Assembly: GCA_946479725.1 (NCBI GenBank)
Contig: CAMLHB010000163.1
Span: 1-5,393, forward strand
Source of the DNA: an uncultured Actinomycetes bacterium
Lineage (GTDB): Bacteria > Actinomycetota > Thermoleophilia > Solirubrobacterales > 70-9
Reading direction: 5' to 3'
Length of the DNA: 5,393 nt
The position numbers were made by a program, and so were the translations under genes. Shown here in pieces: positions 4,603-5,393 of this stretch. Each line of letters starts with the position of its first letter. Positions within the stretch are counted from its first letter, which is position 1. The notes under the pieces are model-generated. The model was given only the letters and a program-made list of their open reading frames with translations, was not told where the DNA came from and did no database searches.

Positions 4603-5393
4603 CTACGCAGCGACAGCGGAAAGGCGCTCTTCGACCCAGCGGGTAGAGGCGATGTGCTTGGCCATCCCCAGCTCCTTCGGCTCGGCGCCGAGGGCGAGGC
4701 CGACCAGCTGCGGCAGGTGGAGGATGGCGAGGCCGAGGTCGCGGTTGACCACCTTGGCCGCTTCCGGCTGCTGCATGTCGAGGTTGAGGTGGCACAGCGG
4801 GCAGGGGGTGACGAGGCAGTCGGCGCCGGCGTCGATCGCGTCGCCGACGTGGGTGCCGGCCTGCCGCAGCGAGGTGTCGCGGTTCATCGTCACCACCGGG
4901 AAGCCGCAGCATTTGCGCGCTCCGTCGTACTCGACGACGGTGCCGCCGAGGGCCTCGATCACCTTCTCGAGGTAGATGTCGCGGTCGGGGTGCTCGCCGT
5001 AGCCGAGCCGTTCCTTCGGCCGCACGATGTAGCAGCCGTAGAAGGGCCCGACGCGGAGGCCGCTGAGCGGGCGCACGACCTGCTCCTTGAGGCGGTCGAG
5101 CCCGTAGTCCTCGACCAGCAGCCAGAGGAAGTTCTTGTTGGTGAAGCCGCCCTTGTCCTTCTCGTAGGAGAGGCCCTGGCCCGAGAGCACCTCGTTTATG
5201 TGGGCGCGGTACGCAGAATCCGCGTCAAGTCTCTGTTGACACTCTGATTGCGCGCCCTGGCAGGTCGAGCAGATGTTCATCATCGAGAGCCCGGTTTGCT
5301 GGGCGAGCGCGAAGGTACGGGCGTTGAGCGTGTCGGCCAGCTCCTGGTTGTGCTCGGCGATGACGCCGGCGCCGCAGCAGTTGGCGCGGTCGA
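4603..5393 (-). CDS. Heterodisulfide reductase subunit B-like / SdhE-type iron-sulfur protein with two CCG domains, N-terminus outside the window
   Basis: 262 residues are visible; the frame stays open to the right edge, so the ATGs near 5278-5283 are internal. Two cysteine-rich CCG domains are recognisable. From domain 1 the window keeps NCCGAG at visible residues 4-9 and CSTC at 41-44, with 33 residues between. Domain 2 has C120 in [13 protein letters not shown] ending at 163, and CPLC at 197-200, again with 33 residues between CCG and CxxC. In HdrB such motifs bind non-cubane [4Fe-4S] clusters that handle disulfides. Relatives in bacteria serve as subunits of succinate dehydrogenase/fumarate reductase or other quinone-linked oxidoreductases. 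The likely role is electron transfer in such a complex, and sdhA/sdhB-like genes would be expected beyond the right edge. No membrane segment is seen in the visible part. The stop (4603-4605) is six bases from the convergent small gene. Which complex it belongs to cannot be told here. Confidence 0.87.
   Translation of the reverse strand, partial: DRANCCGAGVIAEHNQELADTLNARTFALAQQTGLSMMNICSTCQGAQSECQQRLDADSAYRAHINEVLSGQGLSYEKDKGGFTNKNFLWLLVEDYGLDRLKEQVVRPLSGLRVGPFYGCYIVRPKERLGYGEHPDRDIYLEKVIEALGGTVVEYDGARKCCGFPVVTMNRDTSLRQAGTHVGDAIDAGADCLVTPCPLCHLNLDMQQPEAAKVVNRDLGLAILHLPQLVGLALGAEPKELGMAKHIASTRWVEERLSAVAA

Noticed and set aside
5225..5241. Inverted repeat GTCAA-N7-TTGAC, with TTGACA resembling a -35 box.
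   Set aside because: It lies inside the CCG gene's coding sequence, is only five base pairs, and has no matching -10 or gene start beside it.
4654..5247. Plus-strand open frame opposite the CCG iron-sulfur gene.
   Set aside because: The minus strand carries paired CCG and CxxC motifs with exact spacing; the plus-strand frame has none and is compositionally biased.
4603..5283. Taking the ATG at 5281-5283 as the true start of the CCG protein.
   Set aside because: The frame continues without a stop to the window edge and encodes NCCGAG exactly 33 residues before CSTC, which belongs to the same domain.

Overview
The window is high-GC DNA whose core genes use almost only G- or C-ending codons. 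It carries an adjacent aspartokinase and aspartate-semialdehyde dehydrogenase pair, the classic ask-asd arrangement of Actinomycetota. The lysC reading frame also has an internal start matching the separately translated beta subunit known from Corynebacterium and Bacillus. The small coiled-coil membrane-tail protein and the heterodisulfide-reductase-like CCG protein make me lean towards a deep-branching actinobacterium of the Thermoleophilia/Solirubrobacterales kind. That placement is an inference from memory of similar proteins.

Layout from left to right. Positions 1-776 hold the 3' part of lysC (last half of the kinase domain plus two ACT domains). Positions 793-1827 hold a complete asd. 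Together they make aspartate-semialdehyde, the branch-point precursor of lysine/diaminopimelate, threonine and methionine. A short AT-rich intergenic region (1828-1883) contains nested inverted repeats and a 22-bp-period direct repeat, and is the most unusual non-coding signal here. It sits directly in front of 1884-3119, which encodes a stand-alone AAA-type ATPase of the AAA_14/DUF4143 family. This gene has looser codon use than lysC, asd and the antiporter and looks like an accessory gene. Its stop overlaps the GTG start of a CPA1/NhaP-type cation:proton antiporter (3116-4324), so the two are probably translationally coupled.

After the antiporter, a 50-odd base AT-rich gap leads to a small gene (about 4378-4596) for a protein of about 72 residues: a heptad coiled coil ending in one hydrophobic segment. 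It converges with the last gene, with only six bases between the stop codons. That gene is on the minus strand (4603 to beyond 5393) and encodes an iron-sulfur protein with two cysteine-rich CCG domains of the HdrB/SdhE type, cut off at its N-terminus by the window edge.

The ordinary content is amino-acid biosynthesis, ion transport and a redox subunit. What deserves attention is the operator-like repeat array fused to a possible leaderless promoter in front of the DUF4143 ATPase, the lysC internal start, and the uncharacterised small coiled-coil gene. I see no tRNA, rRNA, CRISPR array or insertion sequence. No gene-free stretch exceeds 60 bases.
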